Positions 35,944-46,743 of a DNA stretch of 64,000 bases are shown here, piece after piece. Under the pieces are notes generated by a model. That model saw only the letters and a program-made list of their open reading frames with translations, searched no databases and was not told the DNA's origin. The translations under genes were made by a program, and so were the position numbers. This DNA is from Streptomyces sp. JB150 (lineage in GTDB: Bacteria > Actinomycetota > Actinomycetes > Streptomycetales > Streptomycetaceae), in NCBI RefSeq assembly GCF_011193355.1, contig NZ_CP049780.1, forward strand, positions 3,671,085 to 3,735,084, given 5' to 3'. How positions within the stretch are numbered: the stretch's first letter is position 1; the number at the start of each line of letters is the position of its first letter.

Positions 35944-36987
35944 TCAGTGGACGGCTTCGGGGGTGGAGGGCGCCGCTGGGGCGCTGTGCGCGTCGGGAGC
36001 GATGTGCTGGGTGCCGATCCGCTTGCGGAACACCCAGTACGTCCAGCCCTGGTAGAGCAGCACCACCGGCGTCGCGAGGACCGCCAGCCAGGTCATGATC
36101 TTCAGGGTGTACGGGCTGGAGGAGGCGTTGGTGACCGTCAGGCTCCAGTCGGGGTTCAGCGTCGACGGCATGACGTTCGGGAAGAGCGCCAGGAAGAACA
36201 TGGCCACGGTGGCCACGATCGTGAGCCCCGAGAGCGTGAACGCCCAGCCTTCGCGGCCCGCCCGGTTCGCGGCGAGGGCCACGGCCAGCGCGGCGACCGC
36301 CACGGCGAGGGCGATCAGGCTCTTGCCGTTCCCGCTGTTCACCTGCGTCCACAGCAGGAAGACCAGCGCGAGCGCGGTCGTGAGGAGACCGACCCGGAGC
36401 GCCAGCTCGCGGGCACGCTCCCGGATCTCCCCGACCGTCTTCAGCGCCGCGAAGACGGCGCCGTGGAAGGTGAACAGCGTCAGCGTCACCAGCCCGCCGA
36501 GCAGGGCGTACGGGTTGAGCAGGTCGCCGAGGGTGCCGACGTACTCCAGCTCCCGGTCGATCTTCACGCCCCGCACGATGTTCGCGAAGGCCACACCCCA
36601 CAGGAACGCCGGGAGCAGCGAGGTCCAGAAGATCGCCGTCTCCCAGTTGCGCTGCCAGTGCTCCTCGGGCCGCTTGGCGCGGTACTCGAAGGCGACACCG
36701 CGGATGATCAGGCAGACGAGGATGAGCAGCAGCGGCAGGTAGAAGCCGGAGAAGAGGGTGGCGTACCACTCGGGGAAGGCGGCGAAGGTGGCGCCGCCCG
36801 CGGTGAGCAGCCAGACCTCGTTGCCGTCCCAGACGGGGCCGATCGTGTTGATCAGCACCCGCTTCTCGGGCCGGTCACGGGCCAGCAGCCTGGTGAGGAT
36901 GCCGACCCCGAAGTCGAAGCCCTCCAGGAAGAAGTAGCCGGTCCACAGGACGGCGATCAGGACGAACCAGACGTTGTGCAGTTCCAT
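35944..36987 (-). CDS. cydB: Cytochrome bd quinol oxidase subunit II
   Basis: The 347-residue integral membrane subunit begins MELHNVWFVLIAVLWTGYFFLEGFDFGVGIL, the strongly conserved CydB N-terminus, and continues with GNEVWLLTAGGATFAAFP and further TM helices to about 325. With CydA it forms the high-oxygen-affinity terminal oxidase. It starts 20 bases after cydA, with GAGGGAG upstream, and is followed by cydCD after 3 bases. Confidence 0.96.
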   Translation of the reverse strand: MELHNVWFVLIAVLWTGYFFLEGFDFGVGILTRLLARDRPEKRVLINTIGPVWDGNEVWLLTAGGATFAAFPEWYATLFSGFYLPLLLILVCLIIRGVAFEYRAKRPEEHWQRNWETAIFWTSLLPAFLWGVAFANIVRGVKIDRELEYVGTLGDLLNPYALLGGLVTLTLFTFHGAVFAALKTVGEIRERARELALRVGLLTTALALVFLLWTQVNSGNGKSLIALAVAVAALAVALAANRAGREGWAFTLSGLTIVATVAMFFLALFPNVMPSTLNPDWSLTVTNASSSPYTLKIMTWLAVLATPVVLLYQGWTYWVFRKRIGTQHIAPDAHSAPAAPSTPEAVH

Positions 36988-37007
36988 GACTGTGCGGCTC
37001 CCTCGGC

Positions 37008-38513
37008 CTAGTAGGAGAAGGCCATCGGCTTGTCGGCGTCACGGAGGTCGCCGCCGATCTTCGTGGGCGGGTTGAGGTCGGCCTCGGTCAGCTCGGGCGG
37101 GCCGGCCTTGACGTACTTCACGAGCAGCTTGACCTCGATCACGGCGAGGACGGCGTAGAGCGTGGTGAAGGCGATCATCGAGGTGAGGACCTCGGCGGTG
37201 GAGACGCCGGGGGAGACGGCGTCCCTGGTCTGGAGCACGCCGTAGACGACCCACGGCTGGCGGCCCATCTCGGTGAAGATCCAGCCCCAGGAGTTGGCGA
37301 TCAGGGGGAAGCCCATCGTCCACAGGGCGAGCAGCCAGTACAGCCGGGTGAGCCTGGTGCCGAGCGGCTTCTTCAGCAGGACGAGATGGGGCACCTCGTC
37401 CTCGCCGGTGCGGTAGGCGGGCGGGAGCATGAACTTCTTCCGCGTCAGCCACAGGCCCAGCAGGCCCAGCGAGAGGGAGGCCATGCCGAAGCCGATCATC
37501 CAGCGGAAGCCCCAGTAGGCGACGGGGACGATGGGCTTGTAGTCGCCGGGTCCGAACTTCTCCTGCAGGGCCTCGTTGGTGTCGTTGATGCCCGGGACGT
37601 ACGACTCGAAGTCGCTGTGGGCGAGGAAGGACAGCAGGCCGGGGATCTCCAGGGCGACCTTGTTGTGGCCCTTGTCGACGTCGCCGTAGGCGAACACGGA
37701 GAAGGGTGCCGGCTTCTCGCCGTCCCACAGCGCCTCGGCGGCGGCCATCTTCATCGGCTGCTGCTCGTACATGACCTTGCCGAGGGTGTCGCCGCTGATC
37801 GCGGTGAACAGGCCGCCGACCGCGAGGGTGACCAGGCCGAGCCGGAGCGAGGTGCGCATCACGGGGATGTGCTTCTTGCGCAGCAGGTGGAAGGCGGCGA
37901 TGCCGACCATGAAGGCGCCACCGGTGAGGAAGGCGGCCGAGAAGCTGTGGAAGACCTGGTTGAGCGTGGTGTTCTGGGTGAGGACCAGCCAGAAGTCGGT
38001 CAGCTCGGCGCGGCCCTTCTCCTCGTTGATCCGGTAGCCGACCGGGTGCTGCATCCACGAGTTCGCCGCCAGGATGAAGTACGCCGACAGCAGCGTGCCG
38101 ATCGAGACCATCCATATGCAGGCCAGGTGGATCTTCTTGGGCAGCTTGTCCCAGCCGAAGATCCACAGGCCGATGAAGGTGGACTCGAAGAAGAAGGCTA
38201 TGAGGGCCTCGAAGGCGAGCGGGGCGCCGAAGACGTCGCCGACGAAGCGGGAGTAGTCGGACCAGTTCATGCCGAACTGGAACTCCTGCACGATGCCCGT
38301 GACGACGCCCATCGCGATGTTGATCAGGAAGAGCTTGCCCCAGAACTTCGTGGCCCGGAGGTACTTCTCCTTCTCCGTTCGCACCCACGCGGTCTGGAGG
38401 CCGGCGGTGAGGGCGGCGAGCGAGATCGTCAGGGGGACGAACAGGAAGTGGTAGACGGTGGTGATGCCGAACTGCCAACGCGCCAGAGTCTCGGGCGCCA
38501 GAGCCAATTCCAC
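37008..38513 (-). CDS. cydA: Cytochrome bd quinol oxidase subunit I
   Basis: The 501-residue subunit carries the haem groups of cytochrome bd. It starts VELALAPETLARWQFGITTVYHFLFVPLTISL, with the conserved N-terminal His ligand, and includes RFVGDVFGAPLAFEALIAFFFESTFIGLW, GYRIN and GRQPWVVYGVLQTRDAVSP. The quinol-binding Q-loop looks like the short type. GTG 38513 has AAGGAG upstream; the much longer frame to 38765 runs through the Rex operator. This is the first gene of the cydA-cydB-cydCD operon. Confidence 0.96.
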   Translation of the reverse strand: MELALAPETLARWQFGITTVYHFLFVPLTISLAALTAGLQTAWVRTEKEKYLRATKFWGKLFLINIAMGVVTGIVQEFQFGMNWSDYSRFVGDVFGAPLAFEALIAFFFESTFIGLWIFGWDKLPKKIHLACIWMVSIGTLLSAYFILAANSWMQHPVGYRINEEKGRAELTDFWLVLTQNTTLNQVFHSFSAAFLTGGAFMVGIAAFHLLRKKHIPVMRTSLRLGLVTLAVGGLFTAISGDTLGKVMYEQQPMKMAAAEALWDGEKPAPFSVFAYGDVDKGHNKVALEIPGLLSFLAHSDFESYVPGINDTNEALQEKFGPGDYKPIVPVAYWGFRWMIGFGMASLSLGLLGLWLTRKKFMLPPAYRTGEDEVPHLVLLKKPLGTRLTRLYWLLALWTMGFPLIANSWGWIFTEMGRQPWVVYGVLQTRDAVSPGVSTAEVLTSMIAFTTLYAVLAVIEVKLLVKYVKAGPPELTEADLNPPTKIGGDLRDADKPMAFSY

Positions 38514-38596
38514 GTCGTCAGTCTCCTTACCTCGCCGTGGACACGGCAGTTTGCGACCCTTTGTCACACCCAACAAGGGAGCAACCGGGACGCGCT

Positions 38597-38612
38597 TGTG
38601 AACGCGTTCACA
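38597..38612. promoter_or_regulatory. Rex operator upstream of cydA
   Basis: TGTGAACGCGTTCACA is a perfect 16-base palindrome matching the Rex consensus. It is followed at once by a further TTCACAA, which makes a second overlapping half-site with the first TTGTGAA. It lies 84-99 bases upstream of the cydA GTG. Rex senses NADH/NAD+ and represses respiratory genes until oxygen is limiting. Confidence 0.93.
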
Positions 38613-38722
38613 TTCACAAGCAATTATGACGCACCGATTCTCGCCATCTGCAGGGGGGTCCCACCTTGGCCGCAGCGGCACCCTCTTGGCAGCGACTTCA
38701 ACGCCTTGTTGAATTGCCCGCC

Positions 38723-39142
38723 ATGCACACACAGCACTCACAGGCACACCCAGAGGCGCAGCCACCGACCCGCATACGGATCTCCTGGCCGGCCGGACAC
38801 CTCACCGCAACCCTCGACCACACCCCGACGACCCAGGCCCTCGCCAAGGCGCTGCCGCTCGTCTCCACCGCGCACACCTGGGGTGAGGAGGTCTACTTCG
38901 ACACGGTAGTCTCGGTTTCACGTGAAACCGACGCCCGCCAGGTCGTGGAGCCGGGCACGGTCGCCTTCTGGACCGACGGCGACGCCCTCGCCCTCCCCTA
39001 TGGCCCCACTCCGATCTCGCGGGGCGACGAATGCCGCCTCGCCAGCCCTTGCAACGTCCTCGGCCGCCTCGACGGCGACCCCCGTCTCCTCGCGACCGTA
39101 CGCAACGGCGACCCTGTGCGCGTAGAGCTTGCGGAGCTGTAG
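38723..39142 (+). CDS. Cyclophilin-like fold protein
   Basis: The 139-residue protein matches the bacterial cyclophilin-like family: RIRISWPAGHLTATLDHTPTTQALAKALPL, HTWGEEVYFDT, VVEPGTVAFWTDGDALALPYGPTPISRGDECRLASPCNVLGRL. Biochemical function is unknown; prolyl isomerase activity is not shown for this family. A perfect parS lies in frame at 38916-38929 and encodes VSRET. ATG 38723 is chosen; the longer frame overlaps the cydA control region. Confidence 0.82.
   Translation: MHTQHSQAHPEAQPPTRIRISWPAGHLTATLDHTPTTQALAKALPLVSTAHTWGEEVYFDTVVSVSRETDARQVVEPGTVAFWTDGDALALPYGPTPISRGDECRLASPCNVLGRLDGDPRLLATVRNGDPVRVELAEL
38916..38929. other. parS ParB-binding site (perfect) inside a coding sequence
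   Basis: GTTTCACGTGAAAC lies within the cyclophilin-like gene, read as GTT-TCA-CGT-GAA-AC, giving Val-Ser-Arg-Glu-Thr. Confidence 0.92.
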
Positions 39143-39414
39143 GGGCTCCGCTGCTTCACCGCCGCTGAGCCGTCAGGACTCTCCGCCGCTCCTGGCTCGC
39201 CCGAGGTGCCGCACCACCGGGACGGGCATTCCAGGACAGCGCCACGGGAAGCACCACAAGCAGCGCCGCGGCGTTCACCTTCGCGACGCTCTGCTCACCG
39301 GACCGGCCGCCCTGGCCGAGCCCGGCCGCACCCCTCCGCACGGCCCTCGCGAAGCTCTCGCACCCCCCTGGTACCACCCCCGAACGCCCCCGCCGCGGAG
39401 CGCGTCACGGCAAG
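39143..39414. other. Intergenic region between convergent genes
   Basis: Apart from the hisC-type terminator at its right end, I see no gene, RNA or regular repeat here. Open frames through it have shadow-like Pro/Arg composition. Confidence 0.4.
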
Positions 39415-39445
39415 AAAAACGCCGTGACCCGAGCCGGGCCACGGC
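39415..39445 (-). terminator. Rho-independent terminator of hisC-type gene
   Basis: On the minus strand, a GCCGTG...CACGGC stem with an inner CCCG/CGGG stem (39421-39445) is followed by TTTTT (39415-39419). Confidence 0.88.
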
Positions 39446-39474
39446 GACCGTCACGCCCCGAGAAGGGGCCGTGC

Positions 39475-40554
39475 TCACAGCTCCTTGCGGAACGCCTCCG
39501 CCACCTTCAGAAAGATGTCGTTCCCCTCGGCCTCCCCGATCGTCACGCGCACACCCTCGCCCGGGAAGGGCCGTACCACCACGCCCGCCTGCTCACACGC
39601 GTCGGCGAAGGCGACCGTACGCTCCCCCAGGCGCAGCCACACGAAGTTCGCCTGGGTCTCGGGCACCGTCCAGCCCTGGGAGCGCAGCCCGTCGACCACG
39701 CGGGTGCGCTCGCAGACCAGCGAGCCGACCCGGCCGAGCAGCTCGTCCTCGGCGCGCAGCGAGGCGATCGCCGCCTCCTGCGCCAGCTGGCTCACCCCGA
39801 ACGGCACCGCGGTCTTCCGCAGCGCCGCCGCCACCGGCTCGTGCGCGATCGCGAAGCCGACCCGCAGCCCGGCGAGGCCGTAGGCCTTGGAGAACGTCCG
39901 CAGCACACAGACGTTCGGCCGCTCCCGGTACAGCTCCACGCCGTCCGGCACCTCGGGGTCGCGGATGAACTCCCGGTACGCCTCGTCGAGGACGACCAGC
40001 ACATCGCCGGGCACCCGGTCCAGGAAGCGCTCCAGCTCGGCCCGGCGCACCACCGTGCCCGTGGGGTTGTTGGGGTTGCAGACGAAGATCAGCCGCGTGC
40101 GCTCGGTGATCGCCGCCGCCATCGCGTCCAGGTCGTGCACATCGCCCGCCGTCAGCGGCACCCGCACCGAGGTCGCGCCGCTGATCTGGGTGATGATCGG
40201 GTACGCCTCGAAGGACCGCCAGGCGTAGATCACCTCGTCGCCGGGTCCGGAGGTCGCCTGCACCAGTTGCTGGGCGACGCCGACCGAGCCGGTGCCCGTG
40301 GCCAGGTGGGAGACCGGGACGCCGAACCGCTCGGACAGCTCGTTCATCAGAGCCGTACAGGCCATGTCCGGGTAGCGGTTGAAGGAAGCGGCCGCGGCCG
40401 TGACGCGCTCCATCACACCGGGCAGCGGCGGATAGGGGTTCTCGTTGGAGGACAGCTTGTAGGCCACCGGACCCTCCGCGGCGGCGGGCTTGCCCGGCTT
40501 GTAGGTGGGGATACCCTCCAGCTCGGCGCGCAGCTTGGGGCTCGTCTCGCTCAC
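39475..40554 (-). CDS. Histidinol-phosphate aminotransferase-type aminotransferase
   Basis: This 359-residue PLP-dependent class I/II aminotransferase is of the HisC family. Signatures are [58 protein letters not shown] and the PLP lysine in [16 protein letters not shown]. It may act on histidinol phosphate or on an aromatic amino acid; isolated HisC paralogues outside his operons often prefer phenylalanine. GTG 40554 has GAGGAGG upstream. The gene is divergent from the LacI regulator and ends in a strong terminator. Confidence 0.9.
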   Translation of the reverse strand: MSETSPKLRAELEGIPTYKPGKPAAAEGPVAYKLSSNENPYPPLPGVMERVTAAAASFNRYPDMACTALMNELSERFGVPVSHLATGTGSVGVAQQLVQATSGPGDEVIYAWRSFEAYPIITQISGATSVRVPLTAGDVHDLDAMAAAITERTRLIFVCNPNNPTGTVVRRAELERFLDRVPGDVLVVLDEAYREFIRDPEVPDGVELYRERPNVCVLRTFSKAYGLAGLRVGFAIAHEPVAAALRKTAVPFGVSQLAQEAAIASLRAEDELLGRVGSLVCERTRVVDGLRSQGWTVPETQANFVWLRLGERTVAFADACEQAGVVVRPFPGEGVRVTIGEAEGNDIFLKVAEAFRKEL

Positions 40555-40990
40555 CGCAGTCCTCCTCGCGACCACCGGCGCCGTCCGGCCGCCGGCCTCC
40601 AATGCTTCTTACCTTATGAGGATTCGGTCCGGCTGCGAACAGGTGAGCGCACACCGGATAGCGGGGAGAGGTAACCTCCCTAGTCCCACCGGCATCAGGG
40701 GCATCACCGCCCGAAGGCGTACGAAGCGGGGGGCGCGCCGCACATATATCTACGCGCCGGTGGCTCGCTCCCTGGCGCGCATCCCCCGTGCAGGTGAGTT
40801 GAGACCTCTTCGAGACCTGGCCCGGTCGACAGGCGGGTGCACGCCGACACGTCACGTCCTATGCCCAACGGCCTCAACTGCCTGCAAATCAAAGGCAATT
40901 GTTGCCGCTCGGCCATGCAGAAACGTGCCTGTCAACGGCTGCATATGCGTCCGCACTACCCCACCGCATGAGCCCTACTATCGGCTCGCC
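40555..40990. promoter_or_regulatory. Divergent upstream region, HisC-type gene and LacI regulator
   Basis: This non-coding stretch of about 436 bases contains several AT-rich islands: CTTACCTTATGAGG near 40607-40622 (possible -10 for the minus gene), CATATATCTAC near 40742-40752, and GGCAATTGTTGCC near 40893-40905, a 13-base inverted repeat. No LacI-type operator is certain. Confidence 0.4.
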
Positions 40991-42103
40991 ATGACAGCAG
41001 CAGGGAAGCACCAGGTGAGCCGCGCGGAAACCTCACGTCGAGGCAGCCGGCCGGGCCGGGCGGGCATCAGAGACGTGGCCGCCGCCGCCGGAGTCTCCAT
41101 CACGACCGTCTCCGACGCCCTGAACGGCAAGGGCCGGCTCCCGGACGCCACCCGGCGCCATGTCCGAGAAGTCGCCGACCGGCTGGGATACCGTCCCTCG
41201 GCCGCGGCCCGCACCCTCCGTACCGGCAAGTCCGGCCTCATCGGCCTGACCGTGACCACGTACGGGGATGAACCTTTCACCTTCACCGAGTTCGCGTACT
41301 TCGCGGAGATGGCGCGGGCCGCCACCTCGGCCGCGCTCGCCCGCGGCTACGCCCTGGTCATCCTGCCCGCGACCTCCCGCCACGACGTCTGGTCGAACGT
41401 CGCCCTGGACGGCACCGTCGTCATCGACCCCTCCGACCAGGACCCGGTCCTCAGCGAGCTGGTCCGGCAGGGTTTACCGGTCGTCTCCGACGGCCGCCCG
41501 GCCGGCTCCCTGCCGGTCACCGCCTGGGTCGACAACGACCACGAGGCCGCCGTCCTGGGCATCCTCGACCACCTGGCCGACGCCGGCGCCCGCCGCATCG
41601 GCCTGCTCACGGGCACCACCACGGACACCTACACCCACCTGTCGACCACCGCGTACCTGCGCTGGTGCGAGCGCGTCGGCCAGGACCCGGTGTACGAGGC
41701 CTACCCGGCCCACGATCCGTGCGCGGGCGCCGTCGCGGCCGACCGGCTGCTCGCACGCCCGGACCGGCCCGACGCGGTCTACGGGCTGTTCGACCCCAAC
41801 GGCACCGACCTGCTCGCCGCCGCCCGGCGCTACGGCCTGCGCGTACCGGACGACCTGCTGCTGGTCTGCTGCAGCGAGTCCACCGTGTACGCCAACACCG
41901 AACCGCCGATCACCACGCTCTCCCTGAAGCCCCGCCGGATCGGCACGGCCGTGGTCCAGCTCCTCATCGACGCCATCGAGGGCGTCGAATCGGAGCACAC
42001 GGTCGAGCAGGTGATACCGACCGAGCTGATCGTGCGTACCTCGTCCCAGCGACGCCCGCCGCGGACGACGGTCAGCCCGCCACGGGTCCCCGGAGAGGGA
42101 TAG
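40991..42103 (+). CDS. LacI family transcriptional regulator with TTA codon
   Basis: The 370-residue regulator has an N-terminal LacI HTH (about 26-75: IRDVAAAAGVSITTVSDALNGKGRLPDATRRHVREVADRLGYRPSAAARTLR) and a periplasmic-binding-protein-like ligand domain. The C-terminal tail is Pro/Arg-rich. Residue 162 is encoded by TTA (41474-41476, in RQGLPVV), the rare leucine codon that needs the bldA tRNA, so expression is likely developmentally timed. The ligand is unknown. It is probably autoregulatory and may control the divergent aminotransferase gene. Confidence 0.92.
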   Translation: MTAAGKHQVSRAETSRRGSRPGRAGIRDVAAAAGVSITTVSDALNGKGRLPDATRRHVREVADRLGYRPSAAARTLRTGKSGLIGLTVTTYGDEPFTFTEFAYFAEMARAATSAALARGYALVILPATSRHDVWSNVALDGTVVIDPSDQDPVLSELVRQGLPVVSDGRPAGSLPVTAWVDNDHEAAVLGILDHLADAGARRIGLLTGTTTDTYTHLSTTAYLRWCERVGQDPVYEAYPAHDPCAGAVAADRLLARPDRPDAVYGLFDPNGTDLLAAARRYGLRVPDDLLLVCCSESTVYANTEPPITTLSLKPRRIGTAVVQLLIDAIEGVESEHTVEQVIPTELIVRTSSQRRPPRTTVSPPRVPGEG

Positions 42104-42322
42104 GGTCCGCGCGGGAGGGCCGGACAGGGCGGGCACCAGGTCGGTCGAAGTCCTGCCCAATCGGGGCGAAAGCCGCAGTGAACTGGAGTCTCGCTCTGAT
42201 TCACCACCCCTGGGTCACCACACGGCGCGATCCGCATTCCTATGATGGGCCCACGACACCGCGGGCCGCTGCGACCAGGCAGTCCGAAGCGGTGCAGCTG
42301 CGGCGCGATGGTGGAGGGGTCG

Positions 42323-43411
42323 ATGACTCAGGGGGCCGGTCAGGGACCCGAGGTGGAGCGGACGGCGACGTTGCGCGACTTCCGGGTACCCGCGTACGTC
42401 CACGAGACCGGTCCGTACCTCCACAGCTCTCACCCCGGCGAGGTCCCCGGCCCCGCCGCGGAGCCGGTGTCCTTCCCGCCGGAGTACACGCCGACCCAGC
42501 GCGACCTGCCCGTGATCAACCGGGGTGACACGCTTCAGGTGACCGTCGACCCGGCGCCCGCCCCCGCGCCCGTCGCCCAGCCCGCCACGGGTCCGGGCCC
42601 CCTGTTCGTCGTGGGCGACGTGCACGGCTATCTCGACGAGCTGGTGGCCGCCCTGCAGGAGAAGGGCCTGATCGACGCCGCCGGGCACTGGTGCGCGGGC
42701 ACCGCGCGGCTGTGGTTCCTCGGCGACTTCACCGACCGCGGCCCGGACGGCATCGGCGTCATCGACCTGGTGATGCGGCTGTCCGCCGAGGCCGCCGCGG
42801 CCGGCGGGTACTGCAAGGCCCTGATGGGCAACCACGAGCTGCTGCTCCTCGGCGCCAAGCGGTTCGGCGACACGCCGGTCAACTCGGGCGCGGGCACCGC
42901 GACCTTCCAGGCGGCCTGGCTGCTCAACGGCGGGCAGAAGACCGACATGGACCGCCTCCAGGACCACCATCTGCAGTGGATGGCCCGCCTCGACGCGCTC
43001 ACCGAGATCGACGGCCACCTGCTCGTCCACTCCGACACCACCGCCTACCTGGACTACGGCGACTCCATCGAGGCCGTCAACGACAACGTCCGCGAGACCC
43101 TCACCCGCAACGACGCGGACGAGGTCTGGGACCTGTTCCGCAAGTTCACCAAGCGCTTCTCGTTCCGCGACGAGGGCGGCGCCGACGCCGTGCGCACCCT
43201 GCTCGACACCTACGGCGGCACCCGCATCGTCCACGGCCACAGCCCCATCCCCTACCTGCTGGGCGAGGTCGGCTCCGAGGACGGCGAGGACAGCACCGGC
43301 CCCGTGGTCGAAGGTCCCCACGTCTACGCCGACGGTCTCGCCATCGCGATGGACGGCGGCGTGACCATGGCCGGGAAGCTGCTGGTCCAGCAACTCCCGC
43401 TGCACAGCTGA
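42323..43411 (+). CDS. Metallophosphoesterase
   Basis: The 362-residue calcineurin-like phosphoesterase has family motifs in order: LFVVGDVHGYLDELVAAL (GDxHG), LWFLGDFTDRGPDGI (GDxxDRG), ALMGNHELLLL (GNHE) and TRIVHGHSPIPYL (GHxP). The first about 115 residues are a variable Pro-rich extension. ATG 42323 sits 5 bases after GGAGGGG; upstream in-frame ATGs at 42242 and 42308 are less favoured. The substrate is unknown; it is a PPP/diadenosine-tetraphosphatase-like cytosolic enzyme. Confidence 0.9.
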   Translation: MTQGAGQGPEVERTATLRDFRVPAYVHETGPYLHSSHPGEVPGPAAEPVSFPPEYTPTQRDLPVINRGDTLQVTVDPAPAPAPVAQPATGPGPLFVVGDVHGYLDELVAALQEKGLIDAAGHWCAGTARLWFLGDFTDRGPDGIGVIDLVMRLSAEAAAAGGYCKALMGNHELLLLGAKRFGDTPVNSGAGTATFQAAWLLNGGQKTDMDRLQDHHLQWMARLDALTEIDGHLLVHSDTTAYLDYGDSIEAVNDNVRETLTRNDADEVWDLFRKFTKRFSFRDEGGADAVRTLLDTYGGTRIVHGHSPIPYLLGEVGSEDGEDSTGPVVEGPHVYADGLAIAMDGGVTMAGKLLVQQLPLHS

Positions 43412-43424
43412 GCGTTCGGCGTCC

Positions 43425-43565
43425 GGGCGTCCCTCGGCGCCCGACCGGCGTCGGACCCGCGTCCGACCGGTGCGGATCCGCGTCCGACGGGTGCCAATCC
43501 GCGCCCGACCGGTGTCCGGCCGGCGCCGAACCGGATCCCGACCGGTGTCCGACCGGTCGGTAACG
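43425..43565. repeat. Degenerate GACCGGTGTCCG repeats
   Basis: About six imperfect copies of a 20-24 base unit built on CGCGTCCGACCGGTG lie 3' of the metallophosphoesterase gene. The remaining gap to 43712 holds no gene; the segment 43585-43640 is probably the promoter of the next gene. Confidence 0.6.
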
Positions 43566-43712
43566 GCGCAGGCCGGGGGCCAATTTCGGTAAACCCCCTG
43601 TCACCGCCTGCCGTCACCGCTCTACCATCGGCATATCCGTAGCAGGCTCCCCTCCGTTTCTGCCCGACGGCTCGTCAGCGTGCGAGCCCCAAGCCCTACG
43701 GAGCATCGGGGG

Positions 43713-44594
43713 ATGCACATGAACAGCGTTCCGCAGCACCTGCTGAGCGAGGACCGCCAGGAGTACGAGCGGCTCCTCGACGAGGCGCTGCGCTCGGCAC
43801 CGCACCGCCCGGAACTGGCCGCTGTCGGACAGCGGCTGAACACCGAACAGCTGCGCACCATGGCGCTCGGCGCCACGGCCCTCATCACCGCGGCCGCCAC
43901 GGCCGAGTACCAGCACTATGTGAAGGTCCGCGAGGAACTGCGCCACCCGGCGGCGTCCACCCCGTCGTCCGTCCACGCGTCCGACTCCGCCGAGCCGGGA
44001 CCGAACGCGATGGGACTCGCCACCACCATGGGAGAGGCCGCCGAGACCGCCGGCGCGGGCGTCGTCGCCGTGATCGCCGTCCTCGCCCCCGTCCTCGCCG
44101 GCACCGCCGCGGCGATCTTCCTGCTCGTCGGCTACATCCTGAGGATGCTCGACCCCGATCAGGCGTTCGCCCGGACCATGCTCACCACCGGCTGGATATT
44201 CGGTGCCGTGACCGCCCTGGCGATCCTCGTCGCCGCGTTCGGTCTGCTGCTCACCGCGCTGCGCAACCGGCCCACACCGGAACCCGGTCCCCACGGTGCG
44301 GAGAACAGCGAACTCGCGCGGGCCAGAGAAGCCTGGCGCGAGGCCCTGCTCGAACGCGGCATCGTGCCGTTCCTGCGCGAAGCCCTCGCCGAACCCGGCA
44401 CCGCCGCACTGCACCACACGGCACCGCCGGCGCCCACCGGCCGCATGCCGCACCTCGGCTACGACCGCCCCGGCTTCACCAGCCCCGGCGACGGCGGGTC
44501 GGCCGGGCACCGGCCCCGCTTCACCAGCCCTGACTACACCAGCCCGGACTTCGGCGGCCCGGACTTCGGCGGCCCGGACGACCATCCGGAGTGA
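43713..44594 (+). CDS. Hypothetical membrane protein with repetitive C-terminus
   Basis: The 293-residue protein has a helical N-terminal domain, two TM helices (AGAGVVAVIAVLAPVLAGTAAAIFLLVGYIL at about 115-145 and LTTGWIFGAVTALAILVAAFGLLLTAL), then a soluble C-terminal tail with repeats of FTSP/YTSP/FGGPD (RFTSPDYTSPDFGGPDFGGPDD). ATG 43713 or 43719 could start it; GGGGG lies just upstream. Family and function are not recognised. Confidence 0.72.
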   Translation: MHMNSVPQHLLSEDRQEYERLLDEALRSAPHRPELAAVGQRLNTEQLRTMALGATALITAAATAEYQHYVKVREELRHPAASTPSSVHASDSAEPGPNAMGLATTMGEAAETAGAGVVAVIAVLAPVLAGTAAAIFLLVGYILRMLDPDQAFARTMLTTGWIFGAVTALAILVAAFGLLLTALRNRPTPEPGPHGAENSELARAREAWREALLERGIVPFLREALAEPGTAALHHTAPPAPTGRMPHLGYDRPGFTSPGDGGSAGHRPRFTSPDYTSPDFGGPDFGGPDDHPE

Positions 44595-44597
44595 CCG

Positions 44598-44636
44598 CCG
44601 GCTTGCGCCCCCCATGGTGAGGGGAGCGCAAGCCGG
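44598..44636. terminator. Bidirectional terminator between convergent genes
   Basis: CCGGCTTGCGCCCCCC and GGGGAGCGCAAGCCGG form a 15-of-16 paired stem, placed between the membrane protein gene and the 3' end of thiC. Confidence 0.85.
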
Positions 44637-44684
44637 AGACGGGGCCGTGCCGGGCCCCGCGGGCGTCCGCTGGTCGCGGCGCGG

Positions 44685-46665
<1,981 letters not shown>

Positions 46666-46743
46666 TACAAAGGTGCCTCCACGCTAGCGTCACTTCGGGC
46701 GCGGTGAACAGGGGGCCCCGGTCGTTCTTGCGATGATCGGTCG

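Noticed and set aside
33853..37011. Plus-strand open frame of over 1000 codons antisense to cydCD and cydB
   Set aside because: It mirrors the third-codon-position pattern of the real minus-strand genes, is dominated by Gly/Arg/Gln/Asp, and has no ribosome binding site or recognisable domain.
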